From NCBI GenBank assembly GCA_937894535.1, contig CALBHI010000246.1, positions 1-5,906 of the forward strand: 5,906 nt of DNA, written 5' to 3'. This document shows, piece by piece, positions 1 through 5,906 of the stretch (positions within the stretch are counted from its first letter, which is position 1; each line of letters opens with the position of its first letter). Below the pieces are notes generated by a model. It was not told where the DNA came from and did not search any database. It saw only the letters and a program-made list of their open reading frames with translations. The position numbers and the translations under genes are program-made. Source of the DNA: an uncultured Verrucomicrobiota bacterium (GTDB lineage Bacteria; Verrucomicrobiota; Kiritimatiellia; CAIVKH01).

Positions 1-1467
1 CTGATATCCCAGCGGATCGTAGGTCCCCTCCCCGATCAGCAAGGCAAAGCGCGGTTTGGGTCCGGTCCAGTGATGATAGGCGTATCCGTTGAATTGCTTG
101 ATCGCATCCGCATCCACGACGCCATATCCGAACTCGTTGTAGATATCCGGCAGCGGAGCCACCGCGATGCGAAGTCCATTGGTGAACCGGTGCTTGGCCA
201 GACGGTAGGCCTGCTGCCGCAATTCATAGGGGGTGATCAACAGATAATCGGCCGTGCGGTTGGTGTCGGCCAGGTTCCGGAAATTCGCCGCGAAAGGGGT
301 CGGTGCGTTAAGCACCCCGTTGGTCTGCACCACGGCAAACCGGGATACCCGGTTGGTCACGTGACGAAATTCGACATACCACAGGTTGGTGATGCTATTG
401 GTGGGCGGCATCTGCAGGTACGGGAAGGTGCCGGTGATACGCACCGGGTCGTACGGATCGGTAATGTCGAGAAACAGGACGTTGTTCGTGCTGGTGAGGT
501 TGAGGACACGGAACCGGTTGGTGCCGGCCCTCCCGCAGAATTCGTGGGCGGACGTTCGCTGGTTGATGCGCGCCACATAATCCAGGCGCGCATTGATCAG
601 GAAGGCGCGGTCATCGGCCACGCCAAGGGCATTCTGCTGAAAGGTTACGGTGGTCTGACCCGTGCTCAGCAGGTTACCGGAAAAAAAGAAATTCGTGGTC
701 AGCAAGGTCGTATCATCGAACGGCGCGAGACCCACCTGTGTACCACTGATGGTGACCCGGGTCCGATGGTCCGGGTTGACGTTGTTATCCTGGGTCAGGC
801 CAAACATCTGGAAACGGATATTGGCCGTTTCGTTAGACACCCGGTTCGTCGTGTTGAGGCTTACGATGGTGGGCGTTGAGGTAACCACCAGCGCGGAGAA
901 CCAGTGATCGATTTCCGTCAGGAGGGGCTGATTGAACGGACGGTACAAGGTCTTGGTGTCGAATACCGCGGAATAACATGCCGAGGTGACCAGGGTTTCC
1001 CCGCCCAGCGGCGTTCCATCGATGGTCGCGATCCGCCGCCCCACCCCGCCGAGCCCCAGCCAGTACACGTTGGTCCGGTTGTAGGCCCCATCGTGCTTGA
1101 TGCCGTAGAACTGGACGGTGTCGGCGGCGCCGAGCAGGTTGCTGGAACTGACCAATAACGCCACTTCCTGCGTCCGGCTGAACATGCGGATCTGCGACCC
1201 GATCAATTGATCGGCAGGCATGCCCGCCGCGACCAACTGCGGCTGGGTCAGTCGGTACCAACCGTCGTTGGTGATCCCGATGCGCCAGCGCGCGTCGACC
1301 TCCGCGCCCGCGCGGCGCAGGGCGAAATTCCCCGGCTCGCCGATCATCGCGGGAACCAGTCCCGCGGTGGAAGCACGATCACACGGCGCGCAACTCATCT
1401 GCGCGGGCAGGCGATCAGCCGCCAGCAGGGCGAGCAGCAGGGCAAGGGTTATCCGGGGGCCGTTCAT
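1..1467 (-). CDS. C25 (gingipain-type) cysteine peptidase, 3' end outside window
   Basis: The frame is open for 489 codons from ATG at 1467 to the window edge with no stop, so only the N-terminal part is seen. Residues 1-23 look like a Sec signal peptide: Arg5, a Leu/Ala-rich core at 6-17, and likely cleavage near LPA-Q. The mature end carries a CxxC (C26, C29). Residues about 57-125 resemble the N-terminal module of PorU-like C25 proteins (IGITNDGWYRL, then IRMFSRTQEV and DTVQFYG). A beta-rich region follows, with LFLDITDPYDPVRI near 331-344. The C25 catalytic domain begins near residue 407 (DYLLITPYEL, later LRIAVAPLPDIYNEF and FALLIGEGTYDPLGY), but the catalytic His and Cys would be encoded beyond the left edge. 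Family members are secreted endopeptidases or, in PorU, a sortase-like transpeptidase; activity here is inferred. The start overlaps the upstream stop as ATGA and has no strong Shine-Dalgarno, so translational coupling is likely. The family call is strong; the substrate is unknown. Confidence 0.88.
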   Translation of the reverse strand, partial: MNGPRITLALLLALLAADRLPAQMSCAPCDRASTAGLVPAMIGEPGNFALRRAGAEVDARWRIGITNDGWYRLTQPQLVAAGMPADQLIGSQIRMFSRTQEVALLVSSSNLLGAADTVQFYGIKHDGAYNRTNVYWLGLGGVGRRIATIDGTPLGGETLVTSACYSAVFDTKTLYRPFNQPLLTEIDHWFSALVVTSTPTIVSLNTTNRVSNETANIRFQMFGLTQDNNVNPDHRTRVTISGTQVGLAPFDDTTLLTTNFFFSGNLLSTGQTTVTFQQNALGVADDRAFLINARLDYVARINQRTSAHEFCGRAGTNRFRVLNLTSTNNVLFLDITDPYDPVRITGTFPYLQMPPTNSITNLWYVEFRHVTNRVSRFAVVQTNGVLNAPTPFAANFRNLADTNRTADYLLITPYELRQQAYRLAKHRFTNGLRIAVAPLPDIYNEFGYGVVDADAIKQFNGYAYHHWTGPKPRFALLIGEGTYDPLGYQ

Positions 1468-2084
1468 GGTGCGTTCACTCTGGGCGTGAAGGATAGCGAT
1501 ACGGTCAGGTTCGAATAGAAGGCCAGCGTTCCATCGACCGGATGATACCGGAACGGCGTGACGCCAAGACGGACAAACCGGCGTCCCTGTCCTTTGGCCT
1601 CCCGCTGATCGACCAGCGAGGTAGGCCACCATGCCGGATTGCCATAGATCTCGGGCGAAGGCTTCGCCACTGTCACCACCTGCTCGGTCAACCCATCCAC
1701 CGGGATCGACTCCATCCGGCCCGCCGGACGCAAGCGGCCGACTGGCTGAAGGACCGGCTCACCCTCCTCCACGTCGATGGTAACCACAAGGTCTTCCGCC
1801 ACTTCGAATACCACCGGCAGGACCGGCAACCGCGGCTCACTCGGCCGCGTCCAGCCCGACGGCCCCGCAACGGCGACCTCGGCCTCCGCACCCACCGTGA
1901 CAACCTCGTACCCCGGCAAGGTTACCTTGACGACACACCATGCCGTGCCCTGCTCCACCGCGTACGCCCACCGCATATCCGGTTGGGTGGCCATGTAGGA
2001 AATCCGCATGGTGCCCGCATGGCAAGCCAGGACAGGCAGGCAAAGCATGGCGACACACCGACAACGTAAACGAAGAACACCCAT
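1464..2084 (-). CDS. Stand-alone C25-type propeptide, secreted
   Basis: This 206-residue protein resembles the gingipain propeptide family (Propeptide_C25), which normally forms the N-terminal pro-region of C25 peptidases and keeps them inactive during export. Visible signatures are the block PRLPVLPVVFEV (residues 84-95) with the following VTIDVEEGEPVLQPVGRLRP, and the C-terminal block RRFVRLGVTPFRYHP (168-182) with GTLAFYSNLTVSLSF, typical of the family's final strands. The N-terminus has three Arg, then a short hydrophobic stretch ending LPVLACHAG. It fits a Sec signal cleaved after CHA, or less well a lipobox at VLAC (Cys21). ATG at 2084 is preferred over the internal Met13 because it supplies the positive n-region. 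No Shine-Dalgarno precedes it. The TGA is shared with the ATG of the peptidase gene (ATGA, 1464-1467). Since both products have their own signal peptide, this looks like a genuine two-gene split of propeptide and protease, so the propeptide would act in trans as inhibitor or folding chaperone (inference). Confidence 0.82.
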   Translation of the reverse strand: MGVLRLRCRCVAMLCLPVLACHAGTMRISYMATQPDMRWAYAVEQGTAWCVVKVTLPGYEVVTVGAEAEVAVAGPSGWTRPSEPRLPVLPVVFEVAEDLVVTIDVEEGEPVLQPVGRLRPAGRMESIPVDGLTEQVVTVAKPSPEIYGNPAWWPTSLVDQREAKGQGRRFVRLGVTPFRYHPVDGTLAFYSNLTVSLSFTPRVNAP

Positions 2085-2153
2085 GGATGATTAGAATACC
2101 CGTAAAACCATTAAATGTTGCAATTCCAGCCCACTAAATCAATAGTATCCGCA

Positions 2154-2171
2154 CAGCTGAAGCGACAGCTG
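2154..2171 (+). repeat. Paired CAGCTG palindromes upstream of the PqqD gene
   Basis: CAGCTG occurs twice, separated by AAGCGA, so the copies repeat every 12 bp. Because each hexamer is self-complementary, the element could form a 6-bp hairpin with a 6-nt loop in the leader RNA, or act as a pair of dyad sites for a regulator on DNA. It ends just before the AAAGG ribosome binding site. It could also be chance. Confidence 0.3.
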
Positions 2172-2172
2172 C

Positions 2173-2177
2173 AAAGG
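2173..2177 (+). promoter_or_regulatory. Ribosome binding site for the PqqD-family gene
   Basis: AAAGG lies 8 nt before ATG at 2186. It decides between two overlapping ATGs (2182 and 2186): only the second is in frame with the PqqD-like protein and at a normal distance. Confidence 0.6.
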
Positions 2178-2185
2178 TTCCATGC

Positions 2186-2473
2186 ATGACCCGATACGTT
2201 GCACATCCTGACATGGTGGCCCGCCGGATTCGCGGGGAATGCATCCTTGTCCCGATCGCCCGGACCATGGACGGCTTGGACAGTATCATCACCCTGAACG
2301 AAACCGCCGAATTCATCCGCCAGCAGGCCGCGGAAGGACGCGATGAGGCCGGTATCGTCGAGGCCGTGCTGGAAACCTTCGAGCTGACCCCTGAGCAGGC
2401 GCGCTCCGATGTCGCGGCGGTGTTGCAGGAATTGGTGGCCATCGGGGCCTTGCAACCGGTGGAGGCTCCATGA
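2186..2473 (+). CDS. PqqD-family peptide-binding (RRE) protein
   Basis: This 95-residue protein has the size and pattern of the PqqD superfamily. An N-terminal segment (ARRIRGECILVPIARTMDGL, about residues 12-31) predicts beta strands. It is followed by the hallmark SIITLNETAEFI (33-44), then a helix and the conserved C-terminal helix pair (EAGIVEAVLETFELTPEQARSD, then VAAVLQELVAIGAL). PqqD-like domains are RiPP recognition elements: they bind the leader of a peptide substrate and deliver it to a modifying enzyme, most often a radical SAM/SPASM protein. They have no catalytic activity of their own. That partner is the next gene, overlapping by ATGA at 2470-2473, which implies co-translation and a stoichiometric complex in the cytoplasm. 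The name pqqD is not given because no other PQQ genes are present and PqqD relatives serve many peptide-modification pathways. Confidence 0.9.
   Translation: MTRYVAHPDMVARRIRGECILVPIARTMDGLDSIITLNETAEFIRQQAAEGRDEAGIVEAVLETFELTPEQARSDVAAVLQELVAIGALQPVEAP
2461..2465 (+). promoter_or_regulatory. Ribosome binding site for the radical SAM gene
   Basis: GGAGG sits inside the end of the PqqD-family gene, only 4 nt before ATG at 2470. It is a strong match with slightly short spacing. With the ATGA overlap it supports 2470 as the start and coupled translation. Confidence 0.55.
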
Positions 2474-3555
2474 GCTGCCCGGACTGCATCACCCACCAGA
2501 TCGGCTCGTCGGAGTTCACCGATGCCCTGGGCGCCATGGAGTTCAACGGCGATTTGCCCTTGGCCGGCAGCATCGAACTCACGCTGAACTGCAACCTCCG
2601 CTGCAAGCACTGCTACATCCGTTACGAAGGTGCGTCCGACGGCGAGATGAACACCGCGCAGGTCAAGACCGTGCTCGACAAGCTCGCCGAGGCCGGGGTG
2701 CTCTACCTGTTGATGACCGGGGGCGACGTGTTGGTTCGCCCCGACTTCAAGGAGCTCTACCTGTACGCGAAACGCCACGGCTTCCTGATCACGGTGTACA
2801 CCAACGCGACGCTGGTCACCGAGGAACTCGCCGACTTTTTCGTCCAGTACCCGCCCCGCCGCATCGAGATCACCATCTACGGCCATACCGAACAGACCTA
2901 CAACGACGTGGTGCACAAGCCCTTCGCCTTTGACCGGTTCCGCCAGGGCGTGGAGTGGCTGATGGAACGCAACCTCCCGGTGTTCTTCAAGACCATGGTC
3001 ATGAAGAGCAACGTGCACGAGTTCGAGCAGATCCGCGACTGGGTCGAGAAGGAACTGAAACGGCCATTCCGCTTTGATACCATCATCAACCCGCGCCTGA
3101 ACGGCGATCAGGATGTCCTGGCCGAGCGGATTTCCGCCGACGAGATCGTGCGCCTCCAGTATTCCGACCCGGAGGAGATCGCCCGCTTTGAACGCTTGCG
3201 CGACATGGCGAAAAATGCCCCCAGCGATGCCCGGTTGTTCAAGTGTGGGGCGGGCGTCCGGACCTTCCATGTCGATCCGCGGGGCGATCTGCATCCCTGC
3301 ATGATGTGGCGCACCACTCCGTATAGCCTGCTGACCGGTTCGATCGAGGGATGGAAGCAGCACGTGGAGAATCTGCGCAAAGCGGAATCGCCCACCGATA
3401 CCGGATGCCGCTCCTGCCAGAACCGTCTGGCCTGCGGCAATTGCGCGGCCGTATCGAAACTCGAGGCCGGCATCGCGGGCAAGAACCTCGACTACTATTG
3501 TTCGATCAACAAGGCCCGCGAGAAACTCCTCGACTTCAGCCGTTTTGAAGTCTGA
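2470..3555 (+). CDS. Radical SAM/SPASM peptide-modifying enzyme
   Basis: This 361-residue protein carries the radical SAM signature CNLRCKHCY (C41, C45, C48), which ligates the 4Fe-4S cluster that cleaves S-adenosylmethionine. The SAM-binding GGE motif appears as GGD (84-86, MTGGD). Later core motifs include TVYTNATLV (108-116) and RIEITIYG (131-138). The C-terminal SPASM region supplies C259, C277 (preceded by GDLHP), C313, C316, C322, C325 and C344, the full set of seven cysteines for two auxiliary clusters, with C-x2-C-x5-C-x2-C where x3 is common for the last spacing. An additional CxxC lies at the N-terminus (C3, C6). Length is typical of PqqE-like and other SPASM maturases, which form C-C, thioether or epimerised products on peptides. 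The overlapping PqqD-family gene supports a RiPP-type or protein-modifying role. No precursor is seen nearby, so substrate and reaction are unknown. The gene converges on the surface-protein gene to the right. Confidence 0.92.
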   Translation: MSCPDCITHQIGSSEFTDALGAMEFNGDLPLAGSIELTLNCNLRCKHCYIRYEGASDGEMNTAQVKTVLDKLAEAGVLYLLMTGGDVLVRPDFKELYLYAKRHGFLITVYTNATLVTEELADFFVQYPPRRIEITIYGHTEQTYNDVVHKPFAFDRFRQGVEWLMERNLPVFFKTMVMKSNVHEFEQIRDWVEKELKRPFRFDTIINPRLNGDQDVLAERISADEIVRLQYSDPEEIARFERLRDMAKNAPSDARLFKCGAGVRTFHVDPRGDLHPCMMWRTTPYSLLTGSIEGWKQHVENLRKAESPTDTGCRSCQNRLACGNCAAVSKLEAGIAGKNLDYYCSINKAREKLLDFSRFEV

Positions 3556-3594
3556 GCGGTGCAGCCACTCGGCCTCGACGTCGATTCAACCCCC

Positions 3595-3616
3595 AGCGGC
3601 TTGAGGGCAAGCCGCT
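3595..3616. terminator. Hairpin after the radical SAM gene, possible terminator
   Basis: A perfect 9-bp inverted repeat (AGCGGCTTG / CAAGCCGCT) encloses a 4-nt AGGG loop, 40 bp after the radical SAM stop. No T-tract follows on either strand, so it is not a canonical intrinsic terminator. It may stabilise the 3' end of the transcript or assist termination. Confidence 0.4.
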
Positions 3617-3635
3617 CCACCTCGGTTCGTACAGC

Positions 3636-3670
3636 AAAACGGCGCGTCAACCGGTGGGCTGACGCGCCGT
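3636..3670 (-). terminator. Intrinsic terminator of the surface-protein gene
   Basis: A perfect 11-bp GC-rich inverted repeat (ACGGCGCGTCA at 3639-3649 with TGACGCGCCGT at 3660-3670) encloses a 10-nt loop. Read on the minus strand, the stem ends in TTTT (plus-strand AAAA, 3636-3639), and it starts 23 bp after the surface-protein stop. On the plus strand AACG follows instead of a T-tract, so the asymmetry favours termination of the minus-strand gene. Confidence 0.7.
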
Positions 3671-3692
3671 AACGCTACGAATAGAGTGACGC

Positions 3693-5906
3693 TTAATCCG
3701 CGGGTGTGTCGAGCATCGGGATTTCGGAAACCGCCGATGCGCTGACCGCATGGAGGACCCGCGGGGCACTCGACGGGTCGGAGAAGTACAGGGCCGCACG
3801 ACCACCCACCGATACAATGTCAGCGCCGAGTAGCAAGCGCGGAGCGCTGGCATCGGTCACATCCAGCAGCCAAATGGAATCATTACTGAAGTTGGTGATC
3901 AGCGAACGCACTGCTTCCTGCTCAAGGGCCACGGTGATGCGGTTGTCCGCAGCCGCCGCGGTCCAGGTATCTCCGTCGGCGTTGCTGAGGAACACATAGC
4001 CGAACGACATGCGTTTGGGCTCGCCTTCGCCGGACAGGCTGATCGCCACCGTCCGCTCCTCGCCCGCCGGATTGTCCACATAGGCGATGAAGAAGTCGGA
4101 GGGCCCGAACTGATTGCCGTAGCTGGTGCCAAGGCTGGCTACTTCTACTCCGTCAATCAGGATACGGACCTGCTGCGGATCGACCGTAACGGGATTGATA
4201 CCGGAAGCCCGCAGAGTCGCCGCGGAAATCCGTACCAGACCGTCGGCCGTGATCGCGGCGGAACCGATGACATCGACTGCGGCGGCGGCACCGACCACAA
4301 CACGCAGCGGGCCGTGTTCGCGGGTTGAGAAGTCGAATTCCACATCCTCAAGCCAATAGTAGTACGTACCTTCAGCCAACGCGGCCGCTTCGGCATGTTC
4401 ATAGGAACCTCCCAATCCGGTGCCGCGGCCCGGAACCATCGAGGCGGTAATGCGAACCCGTTCCCCATCGGGTGCCGTCGACCGGTAGAGGTGGAAGCCC
4501 ATGTTGTTGATTTCCGTCGCGGTGGACCACAACAGCTTGACCATCGCATCCTCGACCTCGGCGCGGAACTCGGTCAACTCAACCGCGGTCGGATCGCTGG
4601 AAATGAAGCCGAAGTCAGCGGTCAGGAAGGTTGCATTCGGCGGGATGACCACGTTGTAGCGCAACGGCGTGGTCGGTACCAACGTGATGATCTGACCGGC
4701 ATTGGGACCGCTGTTCGGCGTGGCGGCCGGCAAGGTGGTCACGTCCACCTGCACGAAGTAGGTCGCGAACGGCAGGTTGGTGAACACATAGTAGCCCCGC
4801 TGACCGGCACCGTTCGTGGTGGTGCGGAAGGCGACCAGGTTGGTCAGGCCGTTTTCAATGGCGAAGAGATTGACCCGGACGCCGTTGAGGCCCTGGTTAA
4901 CAAGGTTTTCGTCCGGTTGACCGTTGCCGTTCAGGTCGAGCCAGACCGTATCACCGATGACAAGATACTCGATGTCATAGGGAACTTCGTTGGTCTTCGG
5001 CGGAACCGGGGGTTCATCGGGCGGGGTGGTCGGCGAGGCCACGACGACGTTGGTTTCCAGACCGTTGTCGGTGATGGCGGCAGCCACGAAGCGGACCAGC
5101 ACGGAGGTGGAGGCACCGGGAACCAGCGGACCGACATCCGCCCAGTTGAGTTCGCCATCGTTGACGGCGTCATCGGATGGAGGGAGCGCGTTCGTGAAAG
5201 TCAGGAACGTGGTGTCGTAGGTGTCCACCAGCGGAATGGTGACCAGCTCCACATCGCCGGTGTTGACCACGGTTAATCGGAATTCGATGGTTTCGCCGAC
5301 GATGGCCGGACGGCCCAGTGGCGAGGCCACTGTTTTGGTGATCGTGTAGCCCGGGTTGCTGACATCGTAAGGAACGTCGTTCGTTTTGGGAGGAACCGGG
5401 GGTTCATCGGGCGGGGTGGTCGGCGTGGCGACCACGCGGTTGGTGCGATCGTTCGGAGTGGTGGCAATCGCGGTAAAGGTGGCCACCACGCTCGTGCTGG
5501 CACCGACCGGCAGAGGTCCGATGTTGGCCCAGTTGATAACACCGTCGTTCACATTGTCATCGGAGGAAGGCACCGCTGACCCATAGGACAGGATTGCCGT
5601 TTCGTAGGTATCGACGAGCGGTACGGTAACCAGTTCGACATCGCCGGTATTGGCGACGGTAATGGTGAAGACAATGTTTTCACCGACGGCAGCAGCCCGA
5701 CCGGAGGGCGAGGTTACAGTCTTGACGATGGAGTAGCCGGCATTGCTGATGTCGTACGGGACGTCGTTGGTGCGCGGCGGAACCGGCGGTTGGTCGGGCG
5801 GCGTGGTCGGACTGGCCACGACGGTGTTGGTTTCCGAACCCGTGGCGACGGTGCTTTGCAGCGCGGTGAGGTTCACCGTCACCGAAGTGCTTGCGCCGGC
5901 GGGCAA
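3693..5906 (-). CDS. Large surface protein, C-terminal part: DUF11-like repeats, SdrD_B, FN3-like, C25-accessory module
   Basis: The frame is open to the right window edge, so the true start and signal peptide lie outside; 737 residues are seen. Residue numbers count from the edge. Residues 1-50 end a DUF11-like repeat; 51-179 and 180-309 are two full repeats (GYSIVKTVTSP, VANTGDVELVTVPLVDTY, INWANIGPLPVGASTSV), joined by Pro-rich linkers such as PPDEPPVPPKTN. Residues about 315-437 form an SdrD_B-like domain (IGDTVWLDLNGNGQPD, a likely Ca2+ loop, then YYVFTNLPFATYFVQVD). Residues 441-538 are an FN3-like domain (VKLLWSTATEINNMGFHLYRS). Residues about 541-737 resemble the non-catalytic N-terminal part of C25 peptidases (ITADGLVRISAATLRASGI, SIWLLDVTDASAPRLLL), but no catalytic domain follows. 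Such proteins are normally extracellular stalks or adhesins; no LPxTG or PEP-CTERM signal is seen at the C-terminus. The gene ends in a terminator at 3636-3670. Specific function unknown. Confidence 0.85.
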   Translation of the reverse strand: MPAGASTSVTVNLTALQSTVATGSETNTVVASPTTPPDQPPVPPRTNDVPYDISNAGYSIVKTVTSPSGRAAAVGENIVFTITVANTGDVELVTVPLVDTYETAILSYGSAVPSSDDNVNDGVINWANIGPLPVGASTSVVATFTAIATTPNDRTNRVVATPTTPPDEPPVPPKTNDVPYDVSNPGYTITKTVASPLGRPAIVGETIEFRLTVVNTGDVELVTIPLVDTYDTTFLTFTNALPPSDDAVNDGELNWADVGPLVPGASTSVLVRFVAAAITDNGLETNVVVASPTTPPDEPPVPPKTNEVPYDIEYLVIGDTVWLDLNGNGQPDENLVNQGLNGVRVNLFAIENGLTNLVAFRTTTNGAGQRGYYVFTNLPFATYFVQVDVTTLPAATPNSGPNAGQIITLVPTTPLRYNVVIPPNATFLTADFGFISSDPTAVELTEFRAEVEDAMVKLLWSTATEINNMGFHLYRSTAPDGERVRITASMVPGRGTGLGGSYEHAEAAALAEGTYYYWLEDVEFDFSTREHGPLRVVVGAAAAVDVIGSAAITADGLVRISAATLRASGINPVTVDPQQVRILIDGVEVASLGTSYGNQFGPSDFFIAYVDNPAGEERTVAISLSGEGEPKRMSFGYVFLSNADGDTWTAAAADNRITVALEQEAVRSLITNFSNDSIWLLDVTDASAPRLLLGADIVSVGGRAALYFSDPSSAPRVLHAVSASAVSEIPMLDTPAD
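4980..5756 (-). repeat. Two tandem DUF11-like repeat units, 390 and 387 bp
   Basis: Within the surface-protein gene, units 5370-5756 (129 codons) and 4980-5369 (130 codons) repeat in phase from one VPYD motif to the next; the end of a third, earlier unit is at 5757-5906. Similarity extends to DNA: 34 identical bases occur at 5002-5035 and 5392-5425, and a copy with about four changes lies at 5779-5810. The units encode beta-sandwich modules in a stalk, and conservation is highest in the Pro-rich linkers. Confidence 0.85.

Larger units (their letters stand above)
2085..2185. promoter_or_regulatory. Divergent intergenic region with possible back-to-back promoters
   Basis: This 101-bp spacer between the peptidase operon and the PqqD/radical SAM operon is visibly richer in A+T than the flanking genes and must drive both. 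The self-complementary hexamer TTGCAA (2118-2123) could be a -35 element on either strand. A -10-like TAGTAT lies at 2143-2148 on plus, and TATTCT on minus (plus-strand AGAATA, 2093-2098); each is 19 bp from the hexamer. If used, the minus transcript would start almost at its ATG (near leaderless, consistent with no ribosome binding site), and the plus transcript would have a leader of about 30 nt. The 19-bp spacing is longer than ideal and these are consensus guesses. Two copies of CAGCTG (2154-2159 and 2166-2171) sit in the plus leader. Confidence 0.4.

Noticed and set aside
70..879. Plus-strand ORF of 269 codons
   Set aside because: It is antisense to the C25 peptidase frame, which shows a signal peptide and family motifs. 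The plus-strand product has no recognisable domain and reflects high GC.
833..1261. Minus-strand ORF of 142 codons inside the peptidase gene
   Set aside because: It is a different frame of the same strand within the C25 coding region and its product is low-complexity and Arg-rich.
2134..3363. Minus-strand ORF of 409 codons
   Set aside because: It is antisense to the PqqD-family and radical SAM genes, whose frames carry full motif sets. Long antisense frames are expected in codon-biased GC-rich DNA.
2186..3555. Part of a PQQ biosynthesis operon (pqqDE)
   Set aside because: No PqqA, PqqB or PqqC is present, and the two proteins fit general PqqD/SPASM families that serve many other peptide-modification pathways.
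3559..3672. GTG-initiated 37-codon ORF after the radical SAM gene, considered as a precursor peptide
   Set aside because: It has no ribosome binding site, its frame runs through both hairpins, and its Arg/Ser-rich product lacks a leader/core layout. It cannot be excluded, but there is no positive support.
3693..3760. C-terminal sorting signal (LPxTG, PEP-CTERM) on the surface protein
   Set aside because: The last residues (SEIPMLDTPAD) lack the motif, hydrophobic segment and basic tail these signals need.
4395..5276. Plus-strand ORF of 293 codons
   Set aside because: It is antisense to the surface protein repeats and its product mirrors the repeated DNA with no independent domain.

Overview
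The window holds five protein-coding genes in three blocks and no RNA genes, insertion sequences or CRISPR arrays. The DNA is GC-rich, most start sites have weak ribosome binding sites, and the long secreted proteins are rich in Thr-Asn and built from modules (C25-type peptidase, DUF11-like repeats, SdrD_B-like and FN3-like domains). This combination suggests a bacterium of the PVC superphylum, most likely Verrucomicrobiota or Kiritimatiellota. That placement is inference from style, not from a marker gene.

Left block (minus strand, 1-2084): a two-gene operon for a gingipain-type (family C25) cysteine peptidase. The first gene (1464-2084) encodes a stand-alone secreted protein resembling the C25 propeptide. 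The second (1-1467, running off the left edge) encodes a protein with its own signal peptide, a long beta-rich N-terminal region, and the start of the C25 catalytic domain. The genes overlap by ATGA. The catalytic His and Cys lie outside the window.

Middle block (plus strand, 2186-3555): divergently transcribed from the peptidase operon across a 101-bp AT-richer spacer. A PqqD-family peptide-binding protein overlaps by ATGA with a radical SAM/SPASM enzyme. This is the usual minimal pair for post-translational modification of a ribosomally made peptide or protein. No precursor peptide is visible here, so the substrate is unknown.

Right block (minus strand, 3693-5906, running off the right edge): the C-terminal 737 residues of a large secreted or surface protein. 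It has two full and one partial DUF11-like repeats, one SdrD_B-like domain, one FN3-like domain, and a C-terminal region that resembles the non-catalytic N-terminal region of the neighbouring C25 peptidase. It converges on the radical SAM gene. The 137-bp gap contains two perfect hairpins, one of which is a convincing terminator for the surface-protein gene.

Working hypothesis (inference): a cell-surface system in which a PqqD/radical SAM pair modifies a substrate, and a C25 peptidase with a separately encoded propeptide processes exported proteins. The surface protein next door shares the peptidase's accessory module and is a candidate partner or substrate.
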